From a virus: a stretch of 64,000 nucleotides of DNA. The notes beneath the pieces were generated by a model. It did not search any database. It was not told the origin of the DNA and was given only the letters and a program-made list of their open reading frames with translations. Both the position numbers and the translations under genes were made by a program. Each line of letters begins with the position of its first letter. The first letter of the stretch is position 1. The stretch spans positions 1-64,000 of IMG/VR virus record IMGVR_UViG_3300047564_005433, one strand, 5' to 3'. Shown here piece after piece: positions 12,293 to 18,158 of this stretch.

Positions 12293-12763
12293 CTAAGAGG
12301 GCTGGGGCAAAGCGTTGGCGGGGAGCCAGTGGGAAAAGCCCAGCCATTGGACAGAAGGCAACACGTGTTGAGTTGGTACTAAATACCAAGATTCCCAAAT
12401 GTCGTCGTCTTCCGGGTTGTACTGGTGAAAACCCCAACACCTCCCTTCTTCATCGCAATCTTCCGGTCCTGGCAGGCGCTCGCTCACTGGGATGGACTGA
12501 GTTGAACTATCTGGAGATCCCGGATGGTTGCCCCAGCGAGCAAGGACAGCACGGGCATAGGCACGCCAGCTTTCGGGCTCACCGCTCTGGTCGATCTCGG
12601 TGAACAGCTCGTCAAGAGCCTCATCAGTCGGCTCCTCCGGCTCAGGCTCAGCCAGGGCGTCGCGGACACGCAGCATTAGGGGAGACAAGTGCATCCGATC
12701 TGTGGGAATACCGCTATCAATAGCGTCAACCAACTCAGCGCACAGTCGTTTGTAATCGGTCAT
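12293..12763 (-). CDS. DUF551-containing protein
   Basis: The 156-residue protein has an N-terminal helical region (MTDYKRLCAELVDAIDSG..., then an acidic EPEPEEPTDEALDELF) and a C-terminal DUF551-type domain: SIPVSERLPGPEDCDEEGRC...GFSHWLPANALP, with the signature ISVSERLP and the final HWLP. DUF551 is a small phage- and prophage-associated domain without known activity. It lies between the two SLAAQAV-type copies in one operon. Alternative start codons further in would shorten the helical region only. Confidence 0.7.
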   Translation of the reverse strand: MTDYKRLCAELVDAIDSGIPTDRMHLSPLMLRVRDALAEPEPEEPTDEALDELFTEIDQSGEPESWRAYARAVLARWGNHPGSPDSSTQSIPVSERLPGPEDCDEEGRCWGFHQYNPEDDDIWESWYLVPTQHVLPSVQWLGFSHWLPANALPQPS

Positions 12764-12781
12764 GGTGTTAAGTGAGGTGGA

Positions 12782-13030
12782 CTACTGGGCATAAAGCTCA
12801 TCAGCAATAGAAAGAAGTTGCTGACGGCATTTTTGTCTTGTGTCCCGCTCAAGCTGCCAACGCTCATCAAGAAAGTGAAGCGGCTCTTCTGGAACTATTT
12901 GATCTGCAACAGCACGTAAAACAGCGGCTGCAATCTCTTCAGCTTGGCAAGGATAGTCGTCTGGATCAAAAGAGCTGACATAAAGGGCAGCTTTTGCTAC
13001 TGCTTGTGCAGCAAGTGAAAGTTGAGACAT
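12782..13030 (-). CDS. SLAAQAV-type small protein, copy 2
   Basis: The 82-residue protein begins MSQLSLAAQAVAKAALYV and has YPCQAEEIAAAVLRAVADQI, a charged insert (HFLDERWQLERDTRQKC) and the end QLLSIADELYAQ. It is paralogous to the 12062-12280 gene along its whole length, except for the insert. The Cys residues differ between copies. Function unknown. Confidence 0.7.
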   Translation of the reverse strand: MSQLSLAAQAVAKAALYVSSFDPDDYPCQAEEIAAAVLRAVADQIVPEEPLHFLDERWQLERDTRQKCRQQLLSIADELYAQ

Positions 13031-13044
13031 AGAAGTGATGTTGA

Positions 13045-13383
13045 CTACTCGGGCAGGGATTCAAGAGCTGTCTTGATGGTTTCAAGGTCTTGGTGAAACT
13101 CTCTGGTGTCATCAGCGCCTGTGGCTATGGCATAGAGAGCACCCAGCGCCTGCTCCTTCAAGCTCGGCGGCTTGGTGCGGCGGGCGGTGCGGAGACCCCG
13201 GCTTAAAGTTTCCCAGTGATCTGCAACTAGCAACTCACAGCACGCCTCCAGCTCCTGATCAGCGCCAGCCTGGTAAGCCTGAACAAACAAAGAGTCAACA
13301 TCAGCGCCCATGGCTAGAGCCTGTTTGCACCAGGCATCAACCTGCCACTGCGGCGGAGTAATCGGATGGTTTTTGTCAGTCAT
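13045..13383 (-). CDS. Conserved cyanophage-type protein (HPITPP family)
   Basis: The 112-residue product starts MTDKNHPITPPQWQVDAWC and contains GADQELEACCELLV and TKPPSLKEQALGAL, ending in an amphipathic helix. The HPITPP start, the ELEACCE motif and the PPSLKEQAL block define a family I associate with picocyanobacteria and their phages, often next to SLAAQAV-type proteins as here. Function unknown. The ATG at 13383 is chosen because the upstream extension has no family similarity. Confidence 0.7.
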   Translation of the reverse strand: MTDKNHPITPPQWQVDAWCKQALAMGADVDSLFVQAYQAGADQELEACCELLVADHWETLSRGLRTARRTKPPSLKEQALGALYAIATGADDTREFHQDLETIKTALESLPE

Positions 13384-13417
13384 GAGAAAGAGAAGTGTGT
13401 AGAAATTGGCAATTTGG

Positions 13418-13591
13418 CTAGATGGAAGTGATGAGACGATAGCGCTTGAGGATTTCCTCTTGCTCTTTATCTCGCCAGTATTGAAGCCTACGCTCAAGCC
13501 TTGCCGTGGCAAGTTGCATTACGCTTCGCTTGTCATGGTCCCAATCAAGCAATGGATCAGAATTGCTGGCCAAAGAGCTGCTCGTAGGCAT
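13418..13591 (-). CDS. Small basic protein of unknown function, start uncertain
   Basis: A 57-residue frame (MPTSSSLASNSDPLLDWDH...) whose C-terminal half (MQLATARLERRLQYWRDKEQEEILKRY by pieces ARLERRLQYW and KEQEEILKR) is a strongly charged helix. It overlaps the upstream gene by 35 bases at this start; a TTG farther in would remove the overlap. Not recognised. Confidence 0.45.
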   Translation of the reverse strand: MPTSSSLASNSDPLLDWDHDKRSVMQLATARLERRLQYWRDKEQEEILKRYRLITSI

Positions 13592-13733
13592 GAGAGATAG
13601 CGCGAAATTTCCTAAGATGATGATCCCTATCTTTCGCCAACAATTCCGCGAGATCTTTAACGAGCTGGTCGCCATTGTCATTGTCAAAGTATTCAAAAAT
13701 AGCGTCCGTAAGTGTGTCTTTGGGCGTGCTCAC
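13557..13733 (-). CDS. 58-residue protein with GTG start
   Basis: The frame begins with GTG (MSTPKDTLTDAIFEYF...), overlaps the preceding stop as GTGA, and is preceded by AAAGGAGG, a near-perfect Shine-Dalgarno that lies inside the end of the upstream gene. The protein is acidic then basic (AELLAKDRDHHLRKF) and mostly helical. Function unknown; the translational coupling makes it credible despite its size. Confidence 0.6.
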   Translation of the reverse strand: MSTPKDTLTDAIFEYFDNDNGDQLVKDLAELLAKDRDHHLRKFRAISHAYEQLFGQQF

Positions 13734-14062
13734 AGTTTGCCTCCTTTAATGGCATTGTTGTAGTTCATCAGATATTCTTCAAAATCAGCGCCAGTGGGAG
13801 CTTCTTTACAAAGCTCTTCATGGTTCTCCTTGAGCATTTCCAAGCTCACAACAAATGCACAACGAATGCGATTCAAAGCAAGTTGTTGCACGAGATTGGG
13901 CTCTTCATCAATAGCCTTTTCAATGGTGCAAATGTATTCCTGCAGATCAGTCATGGCAAAGCTGCGCGTCACCATTGGCTGACCAAAGCTCATGGCAAGC
14001 TCGTTGTCCTTAAAAGCAGAAACGGGATGGTTCGGCAGCAGGTGATTGAAAGAGACGGTCAC
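13730..14062 (-). CDS. Protein of unknown function with GTG start
   Basis: A 110-residue protein if started at the GTG at 14062 (MTVSFNHLLPNHPVSAF...), or 74 residues from the inner MTDLQEYICTIEKA. The second half is helical (CAFVVSLEMLKENHEELC). I prefer the GTG because it follows the leader hairpin of cassette 5 at the usual distance and the peptide in between looks protein-like. The gene carries the Shine-Dalgarno of its downstream neighbour in its last codons. Not recognised. Confidence 0.5.
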   Translation of the reverse strand: MTVSFNHLLPNHPVSAFKDNELAMSFGQPMVTRSFAMTDLQEYICTIEKAIDEEPNLVQQLALNRIRCAFVVSLEMLKENHEELCKEAPTGADFEEYLMNYNNAIKGGKL

Positions 14063-14082
14063 GATGGAAAAGCGGAGGGCTA

Positions 14083-14110
14083 GCGACGTTCGCCGTCGCA
14101 TGGCCATAGT
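14083..14110 (-). promoter_or_regulatory. Promoter with a capped 5' leader hairpin (cassette 5)
   Basis: Minus-strand -10 box TACTAT (14110-14105), six bases, then GCGACG-GCGAA-CGTCGC (14099-14083). The stem is one pair longer and the loop is GCGAA, again containing GCGA. Confidence 0.45.
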
Positions 14111-14123
14111 ATGCCATCAAAAA

Positions 14124-14142
14124 GGCCCCCATCAAGGGGGCC
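14124..14142 (-). terminator. Strong terminator of the 14155-14577 gene
   Basis: GGCCCCC-TTGAT-GGGGGCC followed by TTTTT on the minus strand. Confidence 0.7.
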
Positions 14143-14154
14143 GTTCATAAATCG

Positions 14155-14577
14155 TTACAAAGCTCGTGCTGGCTTTCGCAAGGCCTGCGTGGCAATGCTC
14201 AAATTCTTAGTGATGGGCAATGGCTTTTCCCTCCACTTGATGGCAATGGCATGGCAAGTGCCCACTGGCATCAGCTCAGCGTGCCTGTAAGCCCTGTCCA
14301 GCAGAATTTGATAGGCCTGGCGTTTTGGTTTGCTCATTGGCCCCTCGGGCTCTTCAATGTTGGTGCGAGCGAAATCAGCCAGCTCCGTGATGTCATCTAG
14401 TTCGTTCGTGGCAATAACAAAATGCCTGCCACGTTGCTGCACCTTTCGCCATGCTGGATGAATGGGAGGGTTTTCCATGGCCAAGGCTTGCGCTTCTTCT
14501 CGGAGTTGAGGAGGAATGCAAATGTGAACCATGCGAGGCAAGGAATGCTCTTCAACCAAGGAGAGCTGATAATCCAT
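14155..14577 (-). CDS. Protein of unknown function
   Basis: A 140-residue protein (MDYQLSLVEEHSLPRMVHIC...) with PPQLREEAQALAMENPP, a strand-rich centre (RGRHFVIATNEL) followed by ITELADFARTNI, and a basic C-terminal region (SKPKRQAYQILLDRAYRH). The middle resembles small phage proteins whose family I cannot name. The upstream frame extension to 14637 is unlikely because the ATG at 14577 has the local start context (TAACC). Confidence 0.55.
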   Translation of the reverse strand: MDYQLSLVEEHSLPRMVHICIPPQLREEAQALAMENPPIHPAWRKVQQRGRHFVIATNELDDITELADFARTNIEEPEGPMSKPKRQAYQILLDRAYRHAELMPVGTCHAIAIKWREKPLPITKNLSIATQALRKPARAL

Positions 14578-14746
14578 GGTTAGGCGAAACGGAATTGTCC
14601 GAAGCGAAAGGAACGAGAGCCAATGGCAAGGCGACATTCGCCAAAACCATCGTACATAGTGCCAAGAAGAAAGCTATTCCTCCATTGGAAACAAAATCGT
14701 CCTAGGCGGAAATGGCCAGTGGCATCAGTGCAATGGAAAGAGAACG

Positions 14747-14935
14747 TCATGGGCTGGTTTTGTCTTTAGTGACAGTAGCTTCAATGGCATTAGCAAGCTG
14801 CAGCTTGCTTAAATCAGGAAATTGTTTCGTACTAACACGAATCATTTCCACTGCCGCCAAAATGCCTTCATTCATGGCGTCTTCAGTGACTTTTGCAATC
14901 ACTGCACGCATTGCAGCTTCTTCTATTGGTGTCAT
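14747..14935 (-). CDS. Small helical protein of unknown function
   Basis: 62 residues (MTPIEEAAMRAVIAKVTEDAMNEGILAAVEMIRV...), Ala- and Met-rich and helical throughout. It overlaps the upstream zinc-ribbon-like gene by four bases (ATGA) and is the last of a run of four coupled genes (15730 to 14747). Not recognised. Confidence 0.55.
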   Translation of the reverse strand: MTPIEEAAMRAVIAKVTEDAMNEGILAAVEMIRVSTKQFPDLSKLQLANAIEATVTKDKTSP

Positions 14936-15117
14936 TTGTTAATAACAGGAAGTGATTGGCCCAGTGTCTCAAGCCAGCAGAGCATACACCAATGGCCGTT
15001 ATGACCAGGAATCGTACTCACAATGGTATGGGGATGAACACCGTGTTTTGGGCAATCAATTTTGGCAGCTTCAACAACGAGAGTGCTTTTCCACTCTAGG
15101 TCTGTCAATTGTGTCAT
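14932..15117 (-). CDS. Small zinc-binding-like protein
   Basis: 61 residues (MTQLTDLEWKSTLVVEAAKIDCPKHGVHPHTI...). The residues CPKHGVHPH and later HWCMLCWLE could bind one zinc ion as a small ribbon. Overlaps both neighbours by four bases (ATGA), showing translational coupling. Function unknown; a nucleic-acid or protein-interaction role is plausible. Confidence 0.6.
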   Translation of the reverse strand: MTQLTDLEWKSTLVVEAAKIDCPKHGVHPHTIVSTIPGHNGHWCMLCWLETLGQSLPVINK

Positions 15118-15284
15118 AACTGTGGATCTTCAGGAAGCGGAGGAATTTCTTCAATGAGAGCAATCTTTACATCGGGGCGCATTGCAAGAAGAAAATGCTC
15201 TGCTTGTTTTGCTGAAATTGCCCCAAGGGCAATTTTCTTCCCTTCTGAAGTGGTAATACAAAACGTACGACAAAGTGAGGCCAT
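15114..15284 (-). CDS. 56-residue protein of unknown function
   Basis: The frame (MASLCRTFCITTSEGKKIALGAISAKQAEHFLLAM...) is preceded by AGGAGGAAAG and overlaps the upstream stop by one base (TAATG) and the downstream start by four (ATGA). The sequence alternates short strands and a helix with an acidic Pro-rich end (EIPPLPEDPQL). No family recognised; coupling makes the gene credible. Confidence 0.55.
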   Translation of the reverse strand: MASLCRTFCITTSEGKKIALGAISAKQAEHFLLAMRPDVKIALIEEIPPLPEDPQL

Positions 15285-15730
15285 TACCAACTTTCCTCCT
15301 CAAGCTCTTCAAGGATGTGTTGACTGAGCGTTTGTTCAAGCATGGGCTTCCATCCGCCGTCGCCTCCAATGCTATTAATTTCTCCCAAGAGATGGAGGGC
15401 ATCAGCAACGCGAGTGGCGTCCATCAGACAGCTACAGGCCATACTCGGCTCCTCGCCAATCAGCTCCTCAAACATGCCAATGTGCAGCTCAAACCATTTA
15501 CCAAGACAGAACAGGGCAATTTGCCTGTAGGTTTCGTCGCCATGCTTTTCGAGCATGGCTTCAATGGTGGCGGCCAGCTTTGGAGGAATGCCTACGGTGC
15601 CATGGTCCTGCAGGCCAGGGGAGATTGAAGAGGCAATAGCTTGACGCTTGCCGTCTTTGGCGGCTACGGCTTGGCGCAGGAAATCGTCAACGGAGGCGAA
15701 TTGATCCAATGCAAGGAAGCGTTTCGTCAA
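15284..15730 (-). CDS. Protein of unknown function with TTG start
   Basis: The 148-residue protein (MTKRFLALDQFASVDDFLRQ...) is helical, with GIPPKLAATIEAMLEKHGDETY and FELHIGMFEELIGEE. No ATG lies near the beginning of the frame; TTG at 15730 is the best start, right after the palindrome GGCGCCTTAAGGCGCC (15735-15750). Four downstream genes are coupled to it. Function not recognised. Confidence 0.5.
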   Translation of the reverse strand: MTKRFLALDQFASVDDFLRQAVAAKDGKRQAIASSISPGLQDHGTVGIPPKLAATIEAMLEKHGDETYRQIALFCLGKWFELHIGMFEELIGEEPSMACSCLMDATRVADALHLLGEINSIGGDGGWKPMLEQTLSQHILEELEEESW

Positions 15731-15754
15731 TAATGGCGCCTTAAGGCGCCGTTG

Positions 15755-16510
15755 TCAATAATCATCTTCATTAATTGTTTGTAAAGGCATGGTTTCAGGA
15801 ATGGGCTCACTTTCTGGCTCGGCATCAAAGCTGATGGTCTCAGCAGACGCAAGGAGAGAATTGCCACGTCGTTCTTCCGTAGCCTTCGCTTCCTTCTCCT
15901 TTTCAATGGTGGAAGACAAGTCTTTTAGGAAGGTTCGGTAGGAAGTGTCTTGGTTTTCTACTGGCTTGATTTCGTTCAAGCCCAGCAGCTTTGCTTGTTC
16001 CACCAAGGAGTTTTTGGCCACGTTAAGGAACGAAGCATCACCAGCGCTTTCTTCTATCTTCACCATTTCCTTTCCGCCATCGTCACCGCCGTCCATGATG
16101 GTCACTGTCTTTTTGCGCTTACTGGTTTCAAAGCTTGCCAATGCAAGATCTTTTAGGTCCATTTGCTCTTTCAACAAACGCGCCCGATGAGTGTCTTGAT
16201 TCTTGAGAATCTCTTGCGTGTATAGGTCTCTGTTGAAATGCCTATCTCCATTGACTGTTTCTTTGCTTAGTTTTAGTACATTCGCGATCTGACGATTGCT
16301 CATCTTCGCTGCCAACAATTCTTGCACCATCCATCGCCTTACGCCAAGCATTTCCTTTGTATAAATGCCAGCACCATGCGTGCCGCCCTTTGATTTATGC
16401 TCGCGGATGGTTTCGTATTGCGTAATTGGTACGCCTGCCTTTTCTAAGGCTTTCCTCGCATAAGCTTCTTCTTCTTCAGGCGTGGCGAATTCAATCTCTG
16501 GACGAGGCAT
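15755..16510 (-). CDS. Helix-turn-helix protein, possible small-terminase-like DNA-binding protein
   Basis: The 251-residue protein has an N-terminal acidic stretch (ATPEEEEAYARKALEKAG), a predicted DNA-binding HTH around residues 63-90 (LLAAKMSNRQIANVLKLSKETV), then a long helical region with LLKEQMDLKDLALASF and charged C-terminal sequence. Terminase small subunits share an N-terminal HTH of this kind followed by a helical oligomerisation part, but no large subunit is visible in the window, so a regulatory protein is equally possible. The order around it (between small accessory genes) does not decide the matter. Confidence 0.5.
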   Translation of the reverse strand: MPRPEIEFATPEEEEAYARKALEKAGVPITQYETIREHKSKGGTHGAGIYTKEMLGVRRWMVQELLAAKMSNRQIANVLKLSKETVNGDRHFNRDLYTQEILKNQDTHRARLLKEQMDLKDLALASFETSKRKKTVTIMDGGDDGGKEMVKIEESAGDASFLNVAKNSLVEQAKLLGLNEIKPVENQDTSYRTFLKDLSSTIEKEKEAKATEERRGNSLLASAETISFDAEPESEPIPETMPLQTINEDDY

Positions 16511-16516
16511 TGTTTA

Positions 16517-16687
16517 TTATTTTGCTCCTCGCATTGTATCCCCTTTTCCATGGAGAGTACGGACAAACAATTCAGTGAAACGTTCCATGCGAGAAGCCAC
16601 GACAGTGGCTGGACCATCATCAATTGCTTTCTTGAGCATGCAAAGCTCTTCCCACTCAGAGTCAGACAATGGCACGATGATTTCCAT
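16517..16687 (-). CDS. Small protein of unknown function
   Basis: 56 residues (MEIIVPLSDSEWEELCMLKKAIDDGP...), with a helical centre (VVASRMERFTELFVRTL). Ends 6 bases before the HTH gene. No recognised family; weak start context. Confidence 0.45.
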   Translation of the reverse strand: MEIIVPLSDSEWEELCMLKKAIDDGPATVVASRMERFTELFVRTLHGKGDTMRGAK

Positions 16688-16729
16688 AGTTAAGCAAAGG
16701 GGCGCATAAAGCGCCCCGTTTCTCCACAA

Positions 16730-16945
16730 TCAATGATACTGCCAGAAGGCTTTTTCTAGCAAATCATCAAAATCGTTAAGCTTTTTAGGGCAATACTTTC
16801 GGACAAATTCTTCCATTTCCTTATGGAAGCTATCGACAATTTCTGCATAGGCAGCATCTAGTCCACGAGCGTCCATTTCATGCTCAGCTTCGCGCTCATA
16901 AGCAAGAGCCATGCAATCTTTTGGATTGGTGCAAAATTCACGCAT
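16730..16945 (-). CDS. Small acidic helical protein
   Basis: A 71-residue protein (MREFCTNPKDCMALAYEREA...), with EHEMDARGLDAAYAEIVDSF and a basic-acidic end (KKLNDFDDLLEKAF). The start at 16945 overlaps the preceding stop by eight bases. Not recognised. Confidence 0.5.
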   Translation of the reverse strand: MREFCTNPKDCMALAYEREAEHEMDARGLDAAYAEIVDSFHKEMEEFVRKYCPKKLNDFDDLLEKAFWQYH

Positions 16946-17174
16946 TAGCCTGCTCCTGAGTGGCGAAGCCATTATCAATTAATTGCTTGATTTCATGCAA
17001 GCTAGAGCGCCAATGGCGCTCGCCATTCTCATCCCTTGCTCCATAAATTGTTCGGGCCGCTGGTTGCGGCCCTTTGCTTGGCTTTGAAAAACCGTGATGG
17101 ACAATAGGCAAAATTTCTGCCCCATTGTGCTCTAGGAGGGGAAGCTTGTCTACTGGTTGAGGCGGGAGAAGCAT
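16938..17174 (-). CDS. Protein of unknown function
   Basis: 78 residues (MLLPPQPVDKLPLLEHNGAEIL...) with a proline-rich N-terminus, then RTIYGARDENGERHWRSSLHEIKQLIDNGFA. It is the rightmost gene of the small-gene block. No promoter or Shine-Dalgarno is obvious. Not recognised. Confidence 0.5.
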   Translation of the reverse strand: MLLPPQPVDKLPLLEHNGAEILPIVHHGFSKPSKGPQPAARTIYGARDENGERHWRSSLHEIKQLIDNGFATQEQANA

Positions 17175-17570
17175 TGCGCTGGTAGATTCCTTTGCAATGT
17201 TAAGAGCGTTTTAGACGATTGAAGGTTGTTTATGCCTTTTGTCTAGAACGTTCCGCCTTGGGGGCTCCACTATGTCTTGAACGGCATTGCGAAGGTTTGA
17301 GGCATCGTCTGGCTTTGATCGTTTTGTTAGGTGATCTTGGCCTGATGATTGAGCGCTCCGCCCTGGGGGGCTACGCTTGCCCTCGCTGGCCAGGCAGCGT
17401 AGGCTTGGTAGCCCCCTCATGCCCTGCTGAGCATGTCTGGATGCACGCGGGACATTCCGGAACCAGTGTACAGCCCCCCACCAAATTTCCACAAGAGGGC
17501 CAATCCTTGAACTGTCTTCCTCTATGGAAAAACGGGCTGATGGTAGGATTCTTGGGCTTCGCAAGCCACC
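17175..17570. repeat. Gene-free stretch holding two copies of a GC-rich dispersed element
   Basis: No credible gene is visible. GTTCCGCCTTGGGGGCTCC (17250-17268) and GCTCCGCCCTGGGGGGCTAC plus GCT (17355-17377) resemble each other and, as reverse complement, 2999-3021. The second copy forms a strong fold: GGGGGCTAC pairs with GTAGCCCCC near 17411-17419, enclosing CTACGCT and AGCGTAG. Overlapping open frames carry the repeat as ERSALG peptides and are best regarded as artefacts. Confidence 0.55.
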
Positions 17571-17726
17571 ATGACTGCTTCCCTTCCTGACGGTTTCAAG
17601 ATTATTAAGCTCCCTCGTAACGGCCCCAAGCCAGGGCAAAGCACCAAAGACTGGCTCTATGGCAAGGACAAAAATTGCCAAGCCGAGCGTGACGCTGCTA
17701 AATGGCAGGAGGGCAAGCGTGCCTGA
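17571..17726 (+). CDS. 51-residue basic protein
   Basis: The frame (MTASLPDGFKIIKLPRNGPKPGQ...) is followed by a gene that overlaps its end, with AGGAGG inside its last codons. It is rich in Lys and polar residues (STKDWLYGKDKNCQAERDA). Compact and gene-like, but with no family match. It starts a two-gene plus-strand unit that ends at the terminator 17923-17940. Confidence 0.5.
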   Translation: MTASLPDGFKIIKLPRNGPKPGQSTKDWLYGKDKNCQAERDAAKWQEGKRA

Positions 17727-17913
17727 AGAAATGGACTACAAACAGGCCTACTTAGAGATTGTCTCAGTGGTGGCGCCAAGGTTTCCAGAATGCTCCATCT
17801 ATACCGTCGATCTGGTTCGGCTCTTAGCCTTCGAGAACGATACGTTGAGAATGGCGCTGAATTTACCACTGGCCACTAAGGTTGTGGCAGCCATTGAAGA
17901 CGATTTGAATTAA
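17719..17913 (+). CDS. Small acidic protein with GTG start
   Basis: 64 residues (MPEEMDYKQAYLEIVSVVAPRF...), helical, acidic. The GTG at 17719 lies six bases after AGGAGG, the better-placed start; an ATG at 17731 would lose four residues. It ends just before the strong terminator at 17923. Not recognised. Confidence 0.5.
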   Translation: MPEEMDYKQAYLEIVSVVAPRFPECSIYTVDLVRLLAFENDTLRMALNLPLATKVVAAIEDDLN

Positions 17914-17922
17914 GCAAAGCAA

Positions 17923-17940
17923 AGGGGCCATCAGGCCCCT
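17923..17940 (+). terminator. Strong plus-strand terminator
   Basis: AGGGGCC-ATCA-GGCCCCT followed by TTTTT. It serves the 17571-17913 unit and lies next to the converging 38-residue gene. Confidence 0.75.
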
Positions 17941-17943
17941 TTT

Positions 17944-18060
17944 TCATTCTTCGTCTTCGTCTTCGTAGTCTTCTTCAAGATCATCTTCAAAGATTTCAGG
18001 AGCTTCTTCAACGATGGGAAGAGGAGCAGCACTTTCGCTGTTATCAAAAATTAGCTTCAT
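17944..18060 (-). CDS. 38-residue highly acidic peptide
   Basis: The frame ends in a run of acidic residues (EDDLEEDYEDEDEE) after MKLIFDNSESAAPLPIVEE. It has its own -10 box TATAAA (18086-18081) upstream and a stop adjacent to the converging terminator. Such acidic tails occur in DNA-mimic and SSB-like tail peptides; nothing proves that role here. Confidence 0.45.
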   Translation of the reverse strand: MKLIFDNSESAAPLPIVEEAPEIFEDDLEEDYEDEDEE

Positions 18061-18080
18061 AATTTCATGAGCGCTTTCTG

Positions 18081-18086
18081 TTTATA
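18081..18086 (-). promoter_or_regulatory. -10 box TATAAA upstream of the acidic peptide gene
   Basis: Minus-strand CTAGTATAAACAG lies 21 bases before the ATG at 18060. No clear -35 box. Confidence 0.35.
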
Positions 18087-18158
18087 CTAGAAAAAGCTGC
18101 TCGCTACGGTAGGCAGCGGGGAGGCTAGCAATAGAGCCTCCCTCCTATTGCGAGACAG

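Noticed and set aside
17219-17590. 123-residue plus-strand open frame
   Set aside because: It encodes the dispersed GC-rich repeats as ERSALG peptides and shows no protein-like pattern; overlapping minus-strand frame is likewise unlikely.
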